A DNA stretch of 19,673 bases, taken from the NCBI GenBank assembly GCA_038244815.1, contig JBBRTB010000047.1, positions 1-19,673 on the forward strand, written 5' to 3'. Positions 1-6,959 of the stretch are shown here, one piece after another. The position numbers were made by a program, and so were the translations under genes. The number at the start of each line of letters is the position of its first letter. Within the stretch, counting starts at the first letter, position 1. Origin of the DNA: DASVHS01 sp038244815 (GTDB taxonomy: Bacteria; Acidobacteriota; Thermoanaerobaculia; Gp7-AA8). The notes under the pieces were generated by a model. It searched no databases. It worked only from the letters and a program-made list of their open reading frames with translations, and had not been told where the DNA came from.

Positions 1-76
1 AAGGCTCGAACGCGTCTTGGCTGAGACGATCCACGTGTAGTTCCTGCACGACCGGGTCTACGGCTTGACTTGTCAT
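1..76 (-). CDS. Ureidoglycolate lyase-like protein, N-terminal fragment cut by window edge
   Basis: Reading leftward from an ATG at 76, the frame stays open for 25 codons to the window edge. A purine-rich ribosome site (GGAACGGAGA) lies directly upstream. The peptide contains ELHVDRLSQDAFEP, which matches the start of ureidoglycolate lyase/hydrolase (AllA family), where a first beta strand leads into a 'Leu-(Ser/Thr)-x-(Glu/Asp)-Ala-Phe-x-Pro-Phe-Gly' motif. AllA-type enzymes split ureidoglycolate into glyoxylate and urea (or ammonia and CO2) in allantoin breakdown. It is the next gene on the same strand after the acyl-CoA dehydrogenase, but 134 bases separate them, so it could have its own promoter. 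The assignment rests on a short stretch and a fitting context (ureide metabolism); the rest of the gene lies outside the window. Confidence 0.55.
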   Translation of the reverse strand, partial: MTSQAVDPVVQELHVDRLSQDAFEP

Positions 77-210
77 TCTCCGTTCCACCACCTCTCGAAC
101 CTCGATCGACTATGCACGACCATCGTAGGGTCCCCTTACTTAACGACCGATACTCCACCTCGGCGACTTCCGCCGCCTGCCGCCCTCGCGTCGTGCGCGC
201 ATCGATCGGA
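77..210. other. Intergenic gap with no gene seen
   Basis: This 134-base gap separates the acyl-CoA dehydrogenase stop from the AllA-like start on the minus strand. It is the largest gap in the minus-strand train. I see no convincing -35/-10 pair on the minus strand. A short inverted repeat (TCGATC at 202-207 and GATCGA at 222-227) brackets the acyl-CoA dehydrogenase stop codon, but its 14-base spacing and lack of a T tract make it a poor terminator. The open frame on the plus strand here reads as a shadow. Confidence 0.4.
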
Positions 211-1377
211 TCACGCTCTCTGATCGAACCTGCGGCCGAGATACTCGGAGACGATCCGGATTCGCTGTATGTCCGGTGTTCCTCCGGCTATCGCCCAGCC
301 GTGAGCATCTCGATGGAGGCGCTCGATGCCATACTCGCGTGAGTAACCGTAGCCGCCGTGGACCATCATGGCCAAGTCCGAGACCCGCACCGCCATCTCA
401 TTGGCAAAGCATTTGGCGAGCGAGGCATCGAGGGGCACAGGGGTTTGCCGACCCGCAGCCTGTGCTGCGCGGTAAATGAGTAGGCGCGCCGCTTCGACTT
501 GCATGATCATGTCGGCAAGCGCACTCTGGATCATCTGGAACTCCACCAGGGCTTTGCCGAACTGGCGGCGCTCTTGCACGTAGCGAGCCGTGCGATCCAA
601 AGACGCTTGCCCGATCGCCAGGCTCATCGTCGCATTGCCGAGGCGCTCGATAGAAAAGGCTGTGAATAGCCGGCCGAAGCCTCCCGCATCGACGATTAGA
701 TTGGTGGCCGGCACGCGAGCTTCGTCGAGGAAGATGTCGGCCGAGGGAATCCCTTCAAAGCCCATTAGCCGCTCGGGAGGGCCGAACGAGATACCGGGGT
801 TGTCGATGTCGACGACAAGAGCGCCGATCGCCTTCGCTCCAGGCTCATCCGTTAATCGCGCGTAAATGAGGTACTGCTCGGCGTGACCCGCGCCCGAGCA
901 CCATCTCTTAACGCCGTTGATGATGTAGGTGTGGCCGTCCTTGCGGGCGCTAGTCGTGAGATCGGTGGCGGCCGAGCCTGCTTCGGGTTCGGAGATCGCA
1001 ACGGCGATCGTCTTCTCCCCCGCGATGATCGGTGGAAGCAGTCGGGCCTTCTGTTCCGCACTGCCCAGGAGGTCGACTACGCGGGCAGGACCGGTGTTGG
1101 CTTCAAAGACTTGGAAGGCCGCAAGCTGTGATTCCTTCGCAAGCTCTTCGAGCACGATCAGCGCGTCGAGAAGCGGCCGCGCTGCTCCTCCATACTCTTC
1201 TGGAAGACAGATACCGAGGAAGCCAAGCTCCGCAAGCCGGCGCCGCTCGCCGCTCGGAAGCGGCTCGCCGGTAGCTGCAGATCCAGCGGCCGCCATGGCG
1301 ATCGCTTCGGACGCGACCGTGCGGGCGAGATCGCGGAAGGCCTGCTGCTCGTCGGAAAGGAGGAACTCGACGGACAT
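211..1377 (-). CDS. Acyl-CoA dehydrogenase family protein
   Basis: This 388-residue protein has the usual length and order of the acyl-CoA dehydrogenase family. There is an N-terminal helical domain, a middle beta domain around residues 125-225 (AVAISEPEAGSAATDL is the FAD/substrate signature) and a C-terminal helical domain with RRQFGKALVEFQ (271-281) and GGYGYSREYGIERLHRDA (341-358). Such enzymes use FAD to make enoyl-CoA from acyl-CoA. At the classical catalytic position (MCAD 'YEGTS') this protein has AGGTPD, with Gly365 replacing Glu. It has Glu244 in SIERLG instead, which matches the alternative catalytic Glu position of isovaleryl-CoA and long-chain dehydrogenases. It is the last tightly spaced gene of the train, 13 bases after the ABC permease, and with the upstream CoA-transferase suggests an acyl-CoA oxidation step. 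The true substrate is unknown. Confidence 0.9.
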   Translation of the reverse strand: MSVEFLLSDEQQAFRDLARTVASEAIAMAAAGSAATGEPLPSGERRRLAELGFLGICLPEEYGGAARPLLDALIVLEELAKESQLAAFQVFEANTGPARVVDLLGSAEQKARLLPPIIAGEKTIAVAISEPEAGSAATDLTTSARKDGHTYIINGVKRWCSGAGHAEQYLIYARLTDEPGAKAIGALVVDIDNPGISFGPPERLMGFEGIPSADIFLDEARVPATNLIVDAGGFGRLFTAFSIERLGNATMSLAIGQASLDRTARYVQERRQFGKALVEFQMIQSALADMIMQVEAARLLIYRAAQAAGRQTPVPLDASLAKCFANEMAVRVSDLAMMVHGGYGYSREYGIERLHRDAHGWAIAGGTPDIQRIRIVSEYLGRRFDQRA

Positions 1378-1390
1378 CTGCCTCGGGCGT

Positions 1391-2242
1391 CTAATTGCTT
1401 GCAGCCGACGCTGCTCGCACAGAGGGGTCCCAGTGGAGAAGGAGTCGTTCGAGGACCGCCGCCGCTGCGTACAGGATTAGGCCGAAAATCACAGCCGTCA
1501 GCGCCCCGGCCCAGACCTCGCGACTCCGGAAAAACGCCGCCTCCTGACGCATGTAGGCGCCGAGCGAGTCGGTCGGGCCTCCGAAGAGTTCGGCGACGAT
1601 TGCGACGATCATTGCCGTTGTGACTACGACCTTGACCCCGCTAATGATCGAAGGCAGCGCGGCCGGCAGTCGGATCGTAAGGAACGTCTTTGTCCGGCTC
1701 GCTGCATAGCTTCGCATCAGACGCTCCAGTTCTGGCGGCGTCATCGAGAGCCCGCGCACGGTACTCATGAACATCATCGGGAAGACGGCGACCGCCACGA
1801 TCGTCGTCCGCGCGGCCGTACCCGGTCCGCCGTACCAGACAGCCGCTAGTGGCGTCAGCACGATCGTTGGCGTCGCCTGCAGCATCGCCGAGTAGGCCAG
1901 GCAAGGCTGAGCCACCCACGAGAAAGGGGCGACTGCCGCGCCCACGACGAACGCGATCCCGCCGCCGATTGCTGCGCCAACGATCGCGGTGCGAACCGTG
2001 TGCAGCCCGTACCCGCTGAGTAGGGAGATGTTGTCTACCCAGGTCGAAAAGACGTCATGCGGCCGGGGCAGGAGATACTCCGCCGGCTTCCAAATCAGCA
2101 TGCCGATCTCCCAGAGCGAGATAAGCGACACGAGGATCGCCAAAGGCGGCAGCCACCTACGAAAGCCTCTGAGCAAGGTGGTTGACAAGCCTGGGACGGG
2201 CGAGTTCCGCGCTCGCACCGGGGCTGCGGTATGGCCGATCAT
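1391..2242 (-). CDS. ABC transporter permease, NitT/TauT type (second permease)
   Basis: This 283-residue membrane protein belongs to the BPD_transp_1 (SsuC/TauC-like) family. About six hydrophobic segments are visible, beginning with LAILVSLISLWEIGMLIW and ending with TAVIFGLILYAAAAVL. The cytoplasmic coupling loop is recognisable in LMRSYAASRTKTFLTIRLPA, where the ATPase docks. It starts at an ATG 8 bases after the ATPase stop. With the other permease (3063-3896) and the ATPase (2251-3066) it should form a heterodimeric importer served by the secreted binding protein at the head of the train. The family covers nitrate, taurine, sulfonates, thiamine precursors and riboflavin; here a pyrimidine- or hydantoin-like ligand is inferred from context. 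Confidence 0.9.
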   Translation of the reverse strand: MIGHTAAPVRARNSPVPGLSTTLLRGFRRWLPPLAILVSLISLWEIGMLIWKPAEYLLPRPHDVFSTWVDNISLLSGYGLHTVRTAIVGAAIGGGIAFVVGAAVAPFSWVAQPCLAYSAMLQATPTIVLTPLAAVWYGGPGTAARTTIVAVAVFPMMFMSTVRGLSMTPPELERLMRSYAASRTKTFLTIRLPAALPSIISGVKVVVTTAMIVAIVAELFGGPTDSLGAYMRQEAAFFRSREVWAGALTAVIFGLILYAAAAVLERLLLHWDPSVRAASAASN

Positions 2243-2250
2243 CTCGGCGA

Positions 2251-3066
2251 TCAGGCCTCCGTCAGGCTGCGCCTGACTCGGGTTACGTACTCGAAGTACT
2301 CCGGAAGCTGTCTGGTGTCAGCAATGCGAGGAAACGGCAGATCGATCTCGATCACGTCGACGATGCGGCCCGGTCGTCCGCTCATTACGGCAACTCGAGT
2401 GGAGAGGAAGACCGCCTCGGCGATGCTATGCGTGATGAAAAGGATCGTGGTCCGAGTCTGCTCGTAGATCCTCAGCAGCTCTAGATCCATCCGCTCGCGC
2501 GTGATTTCGTCGAGCGCGCCAAACGGCTCGTCCATCAGCAAGAGATCAGGCTCAAAGACGAGCGCTCTGGCGATAGCTACCCGCTGTTTCATGCCGCCCG
2601 ATAGCTGCCAGGGGTAATGCTTCTCGAAGCCCGACAGTCCGACTAGCTCGAGCATTCGATCGACAAGTTCGTGTCGGCCTTGTCTCCTGCGCTGGCCGGC
2701 ATTCATCACCTCCAGCGGAAGTGCGACGTTCTCGTGCACGCGACGCCAATCGAGGAGCGCTGCTTCTTGAAAGACAATTCCATACTCGCGGTCGAGCCTC
2801 GCCTTCCGCGGCGATCTGCCATTGACCTTGATCTCTCCGTCGTAATCGCCGCCGAGATCGCCGATCAGTGAGAGCAGCGTGGACTTTCCACAGCCCGACG
2901 GGCCAACGACCGAGAGAAAGTCGCAAGTCCGCACCTCAAGGGATAAGTCTTCAAGTGCGACGGTCGCGCCTGAGCGTGCCGAGAACGTCTTGCTTACATG
3001 CGAGAGCTGTATCGTCGCCGATTGCCCGTCTCCGGCGGCAGGGTGCTCGACGCTCATCGCGCTCAA
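2251..3066 (-). CDS. ABC transporter ATP-binding protein, NitT/TauT type
   Basis: This is a 271-residue ATPase with all the diagnostic motifs: Walker A GPSGCGKST (residues 55-63), Q-loop Gln100 in VFQEAALLDWR, signature LSGGMKQR (155-162), Walker B LLLMDEP (Asp179, Glu180) and a switch His in ITHSIAEAV. The sequence 'EAALLDWRRVHENV' is characteristic of the SsuB/TauB/ThiZ group that powers uptake of small organic solutes. The ATG at 3066 overlaps the stop of the preceding permease in an ATGA junction, so translation is probably coupled and the subunits made in step. The N-terminal 18 residues or so before TIQLSHVSKTF are variable and may be a short linker. Confidence 0.95.
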   Translation of the reverse strand: MSAMSVEHPAAGDGQSATIQLSHVSKTFSARSGATVALEDLSLEVRTCDFLSVVGPSGCGKSTLLSLIGDLGGDYDGEIKVNGRSPRKARLDREYGIVFQEAALLDWRRVHENVALPLEVMNAGQRRRQGRHELVDRMLELVGLSGFEKHYPWQLSGGMKQRVAIARALVFEPDLLLMDEPFGALDEITRERMDLELLRIYEQTRTTILFITHSIAEAVFLSTRVAVMSGRPGRIVDVIEIDLPFPRIADTRQLPEYFEYVTRVRRSLTEA

Positions 3067-3896
3067 TGCTTGCCGCCGAGCCGAGCCAGGGCCAGCCGCT
3101 CACACAACACAACGGCGGCGAAGAACGTAGCGCCAAGAGCGAATGCTGCAATTGTCGCTCCCCAGAGAGCAGGGGGGTTGAAGATGTAAAACTGGGCAGC
3201 GTCGTGAATTACGACGCCGATGCCGCTGCCGGCGCCGACCGGAAGCTCTGCGACGATAGCCCCGACGACGCTGAGGCTCGCCGCCGCCCGTAGCCCGGTG
3301 AACAGGTGCGGGACAGCAGCCGGAAAGCGGATCTTCCAAAACGCCGACCAGGGGCTGGCGGCGTAGGACCTCATCAACAAAACTAGCTCCGGCTTCGTCG
3401 ATGTGAATCCTCGGACGGCGAAGATGACGACCGGGAAGAAAGCGACGTAGCCGCTGATGATCGCTTTTGACTTCCAGTCGGTGCCAAGCCAGACGAGAAG
3501 CGGCGGGGCGAGAGCGAGAATCGGCACTGCCTGCGAGCCGACCACGAGTGGGAGCACACCTCTGCCGACTTTCGGGACGTAAGCGATCAGGAGTGCGAGC
3601 GACACGCCGAGCACGATCGCCACGGCTAGGCCGAGCAGCGCCTCAACCGCCGTCGTCCAAGCGCTGCGCGCGAGGAAGACTGCAGCCAGCTCGCCATTTG
3701 AGAGCCTGGTGGTGAAATACGTGAAGATCCGCCAGACATGTGGGAGCTTGTAGTCGGAGATGTGGTCGACGTACTTGTACAGCTCCCACATTGACAGGAA
3801 CAGCAGCGGAATCGCGACAAAGACGAACGCCCTTCGACGCGAGGTTGCCGCACCGCCGCCCGTCAGCGGCGCAGCCGACCCAAACGCAGACGTCAC
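3063..3896 (-). CDS. ABC transporter permease, NitT/TauT type (first permease)
   Basis: This 277-residue inner-membrane protein has the same fold as the other permease in this cluster. It has an N-terminal transmembrane segment (FVFVAIPLLFLSMWELYKYV), several further hydrophobic helices, and a coupling loop LMRSYAASPWSAFWKIRFPA close to that of its partner. The shared LMRSYAAS element suggests the two permeases are diverged duplicates that pair as a heterodimer. The start is an ATG overlapping the LLM gene stop by 4 bases; its own stop overlaps the ATPase start by 4 bases. It lies more than 10 kb from the binding-protein gene yet in the same transcript direction, so the transporter genes are split across the train. 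Confidence 0.9.
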   Translation of the reverse strand: MTSAFGSAAPLTGGGAATSRRRAFVFVAIPLLFLSMWELYKYVDHISDYKLPHVWRIFTYFTTRLSNGELAAVFLARSAWTTAVEALLGLAVAIVLGVSLALLIAYVPKVGRGVLPLVVGSQAVPILALAPPLLVWLGTDWKSKAIISGYVAFFPVVIFAVRGFTSTKPELVLLMRSYAASPWSAFWKIRFPAAVPHLFTGLRAAASLSVVGAIVAELPVGAGSGIGVVIHDAAQFYIFNPPALWGATIAAFALGATFFAAVVLCERLALARLGGKH

Positions 3897-4900
3897 CGTG
3901 CCGCCCGAGCGATTCGGTGCACCGTCTCCACCTTGTTCTTCCCGAGAGTGCAGAGCACGGCGCAGGTCGTTCCGGACGCGAGATAGCGCTCAATCTGGTC
4001 CATCGCTTCACTCGTCGTCCCACAGGCCGTCAGTTCTTGGGTCAACTCGTTCGACACTAGGCGCATCGCGCGCTTGACATCTTCTGGCCGCGCGGGCCAG
4101 CCCATCTCCTCTTTGATTCTCTCGATGAGCTCCGGCTCGACGTCGCTGTATTTGGTGATGTGGGGTTGCTGTGCCAGGTACATCGTCAGGAACGCCTTGC
4201 AGTCGTCAATCGCGCCCTGTGGGTCATCGTCATCGACGCTGCAGGTCACGAGCTGCGGCAAATCGATCTCTGTCACACCGTCGCTCCTGCGGGCAAGGCC
4301 GACCTCAACCTGCTTCACAGCGCCTTCGACGTAGCTCGGCGGCACGTGGAAGTCGAGTAGCACGCCGTCCGCGATCTCGCCGGACAGTTCGAGCATCCGC
4401 GGACGTACGGCGCCGATATACACCGGGATGTCCACCGGCTCGTTCTCGCGGTACATCATGTCGAAGCGAATGCCGCGCATCGTTACGAACTCGCCTTCGA
4501 AGTCCACAGTTTCTCCGCGAAAGAGCGCCTTTACGACATGCAGGTACTCCCGCATCTCCTGTATCGGCTTGACGAGGGGAAGTCCAACCCGGCTTGCCAA
4601 CGGCTCCCACCAGGCACCGATTCCGAGGTTAATCCGCCTCGGCGCGAGCTCGTCGAGTGTCTTGAATGTGACCGCCGTTAGCGCGGCGTTGCGCGTCTTG
4701 TGGTTGATCACGCCCGTACCGACGCGAATTCGGTTCGTCGCCTCGGCGATGATTGCCGATGGAACTATTCCATCGCGCGTTAGACGGCCCTCCGCGACCC
4801 AAATCGAGTCGAAGCCATAGTCTTCGCACACCGCAGCCTGTTCGACACACTCCGACAGCGAGAAGCGCTCGCCAACGCTGAGACCGAGGCGGAACTTCAT
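3893..4900 (-). CDS. LLM class flavin/F420-dependent oxidoreductase
   Basis: This 335-residue TIM-barrel protein is of the bacterial luciferase-like (LLM) superfamily, the branch annotated as 5,10-methylene-tetrahydromethanopterin reductase-like. Landmarks are the first strand KFRLGLSVG, GFDSIWVAEG (residues 29-38), RIRVGTGVINHKTRNA (58-72) and NLGIGAWWEP (91-100). Such enzymes use reduced F420 or FMN to reduce or oxygenate small organic molecules. The flavin monooxygenase RutA of pyrimidine breakdown belongs to the same superfamily but is a different branch. It overlaps the CoA-transferase stop by 4 bases and the permease start by 4 bases. It is the only redox enzyme in the train that could act on a heterocyclic ring. 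Cofactor choice (F420 or FMN) and substrate cannot be read from sequence alone. Confidence 0.85.
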   Translation of the reverse strand: MKFRLGLSVGERFSLSECVEQAAVCEDYGFDSIWVAEGRLTRDGIVPSAIIAEATNRIRVGTGVINHKTRNAALTAVTFKTLDELAPRRINLGIGAWWEPLASRVGLPLVKPIQEMREYLHVVKALFRGETVDFEGEFVTMRGIRFDMMYRENEPVDIPVYIGAVRPRMLELSGEIADGVLLDFHVPPSYVEGAVKQVEVGLARRSDGVTEIDLPQLVTCSVDDDDPQGAIDDCKAFLTMYLAQQPHITKYSDVEPELIERIKEEMGWPARPEDVKRAMRLVSNELTQELTACGTTSEAMDQIERYLASGTTCAVLCTLGKNKVETVHRIARAAR

Positions 4901-6171
4901 CCGGCGACCGCCTCACTGGGCTGAGGAGAGCGGGCAGCGGGCACGATTACTGCGTCGCAGCTGAGCATCTCGGCGATCTCTTCCGCCTCGTACTTCAGCT
5001 CTGCGAGGATCTCAAGCGCGTGCTCGGAGAACATCGGTGGCGCTGCGGGCGGCGTACCTAGGAGATCATCGAACTTGAACGGTGAACGCAGAAAGCGCTG
5101 TGGACCGGCGAGCGGATGTGCAAGCTCCACGACCATTTGCTGGTGCTTTGCCTGTGGCGCTTCAATGGCTTCCTCCACGGAGTGAACGACTGATGCCGGG
5201 ACACCGACGGAGCGGAAAGCGTCGAGCCACTCGAGCGCCGGCCGTGCGTACAGAAGCCGTTTGATCATTGGCACGAGAATGTCGCGGTTGCGGACGCGAG
5301 CTTCGTTGGTCGTAAACCGCGGATCGCGCGCCCACTCCGGATGGCTGACTCGTTCAGCGAATCGCGCAAACTGACTGTCGTTGCCAACGGCCAGGACGAG
5401 CGTTCTGTCGGCGGTTTCGAAGAGCTCGTAGGGAACGACGTTCGGGTGAGCGTTTCCGTACCTTCGAGCCGGCTCGGCTGAGATCAGGTAGTTGCTGGCG
5501 ATGTTTGCCAGCCAGGACAGCTGCGTCTCAAGGAGCGAAACGTCGACTCTCGCACCTCGCCCGGAGGCGGCGCGTCCGCTCAGGGCAGCGGTCGCGGCGA
5601 ACGCCGCTGTGACGCCGGTCGCTAGGTCCGAGACGGCGACGCCGACCTTCGTCGGCAAGCCGTGGAGGTCGCCGGTAATGCTCATCAGCCCGGTGACGCT
5701 CTGCATGATGAAGTCGTAGCCGGGGAGAGGGCCATCCGGGCCGTCTTTGCCGAAGCCCGTGATGCTGACGAAGACGAGTCGTTCGTTGTCGGGCTGAAGC
5801 TGTTCGTAACCGAGGTTCATTGCTTCGAGCGTCCCGGGCCTAAAGTTTTCGATTACGACGTCGGCAGTAGCGATCAGGCGGCGCGCGACCTCCTGGCCAC
5901 GGCTTGACTTCAGGTCGACCGCGATGCTGCGTTTGTTGCGATTGCAGCACGCGAAGTAGGCGCTGTCGCCGGGCCAGCCGTCGCGAGGCTCGCAGCCGGG
6001 TAGATATGGCGGGCCCCAAAGCCGCGTCTCGTCGCCGGTCGGAGGCTCGACCTTGATTACTTCTGCGCCCGCGTCCGCAAGTAGTTGTCCGCACCACGGT
6101 CCGGCGAGCACGCGGGCTAGTTCGATGACGCGGATGCCCGCGAGCGGTCCCGTTGACGGGCCTGTGGTCAT
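4897..6171 (-). CDS. Family III CoA-transferase (CaiB/BaiF type)
   Basis: This 424-residue protein begins with the CaiB/BaiF hallmark LAGIRVIELARVLAGPWCGQ (residues 10-29), followed by DAGAEVIKVEPP, NRNKRSIAVDLKSS and VVIENFRPGTLE. The catalytic aspartate of the family is expected at Asp153 in PGYDFIMQSVTG, where it forms the acyl/aspartyl-CoA intermediate. These enzymes move CoA from one acyl-CoA to a free carboxylic acid. In this train it lies between the regulator and the LLM enzyme, and an acyl-CoA dehydrogenase lies further on, so it may activate the acid made by the aldehyde dehydrogenase. Length is normal for the family. Both ends overlap neighbours by 4 bases. Confidence 0.93.
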   Translation of the reverse strand: MTTGPSTGPLAGIRVIELARVLAGPWCGQLLADAGAEVIKVEPPTGDETRLWGPPYLPGCEPRDGWPGDSAYFACCNRNKRSIAVDLKSSRGQEVARRLIATADVVIENFRPGTLEAMNLGYEQLQPDNERLVFVSITGFGKDGPDGPLPGYDFIMQSVTGLMSITGDLHGLPTKVGVAVSDLATGVTAAFAATAALSGRAASGRGARVDVSLLETQLSWLANIASNYLISAEPARRYGNAHPNVVPYELFETADRTLVLAVGNDSQFARFAERVSHPEWARDPRFTTNEARVRNRDILVPMIKRLLYARPALEWLDAFRSVGVPASVVHSVEEAIEAPQAKHQQMVVELAHPLAGPQRFLRSPFKFDDLLGTPPAAPPMFSEHALEILAELKYEAEEIAEMLSCDAVIVPAARSPQPSEAVAG

Positions 6172-6959
6172 GGCCGCACCTCGTCGCCGCGTTGCATCTC
6201 GATTTGCTGTCTGGCGCTGGTCGCATGCAAAGCCTTTTGCGCTGGGTGCGCCATCAGCACCGCACCCATCAGCCGAAGGGTCTCGGTGCGGTGTGCCGCA
6301 CTGATTCGGTTGACGCGATTGACGTCTCGTGCCTTAAAGGCACGTAGCAGACCGTCGTGCTGCTTCTGGACAACGGACAGCTCGCCCTCGACCTCGACAA
6401 GCAACGATTGATAGCGCGCGGCGGAATCCCACAGATTCTCAAGGAAGCGGACAAGACGGTCGCTGCCGGCCCTGCGGAAAGGAACTGAGTGAAAAGAGCG
6501 ATTTACCTGCAGAAACTCCTCACGATTTCCCTCGGCAACAGCCGCCGCCATCGCCTCGTGCAGGGTCTCGAGCTCGGCAATGTCGGCATCCGCGAGCAAG
6601 GGCACGGCCATTCGGTGCGCTTCTTCCTCGAGAACGCCGCGCCAGTGGTAGATGTCCTCGACGTCATCGAGCGAGATCTCTTTCACGAAGAACCCGCGCC
6701 GCGCGATCCGCGTGACGTGTCCCGCGGCTTCGAGCGCTGCGAGCGCCTCACGGATCGGGATGTGGCTCGTCTGTAGCTGCTGAGCGAGGCGCTGCGGCGA
6801 CAGTCGAGATCCGGGCTGCAGCGTCCCGGCGAAGATGGCACTCCGAATCGCGTCAGTCACGTACTCCTGCAGCGTCTCCGGCCCGTTGCGATCGGCTTCG
6901 CCCAAGAGCGGCAGTGGCTGGCTCGACCAGTCAGCTGCGGGTCGTGATTCAGGCTTCAC
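6168..6959 (-). CDS. GntR-family transcriptional regulator with FCD domain
   Basis: This 263-residue regulator has a winged helix-turn-helix at residues 28-94 (LSPQRLAQQLQTSHIPIREA followed by GHVTRIARRGFFV) and an all-helical FCD effector domain from about 101 to 230. The FCD metal-binding set normally reads Asp-His-His-His; here the equivalents are Asn153 (QVNRSFH), His157, His201 (QKQHDGLL) and His223 (SAAHRTE), so the first ligand is Asn. The N-terminal 27 residues and the C-terminal tail after 230 are variable. It is embedded in the train with 4-base overlaps on both sides, so it is likely an autoregulated local regulator responding to an imported substrate or pathway acid. The palindrome at 15870-15885 is a candidate site, not a proven one. 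Confidence 0.93.
   Translation of the reverse strand: MKPESRPAADWSSQPLPLLGEADRNGPETLQEYVTDAIRSAIFAGTLQPGSRLSPQRLAQQLQTSHIPIREALAALEAAGHVTRIARRGFFVKEISLDDVEDIYHWRGVLEEEAHRMAVPLLADADIAELETLHEAMAAAVAEGNREEFLQVNRSFHSVPFRRAGSDRLVRFLENLWDSAARYQSLLVEVEGELSVVQKQHDGLLRAFKARDVNRVNRISAAHRTETLRLMGAVLMAHPAQKALHATSARQQIEMQRGDEVRP

Noticed and set aside
202..227. Inverted repeat TCGATC/GATCGA around the acyl-CoA dehydrogenase stop as a terminator
   Set aside because: Only 6 base pairs with a 14-base loop and no T tract; GATC-rich words are common by chance here.
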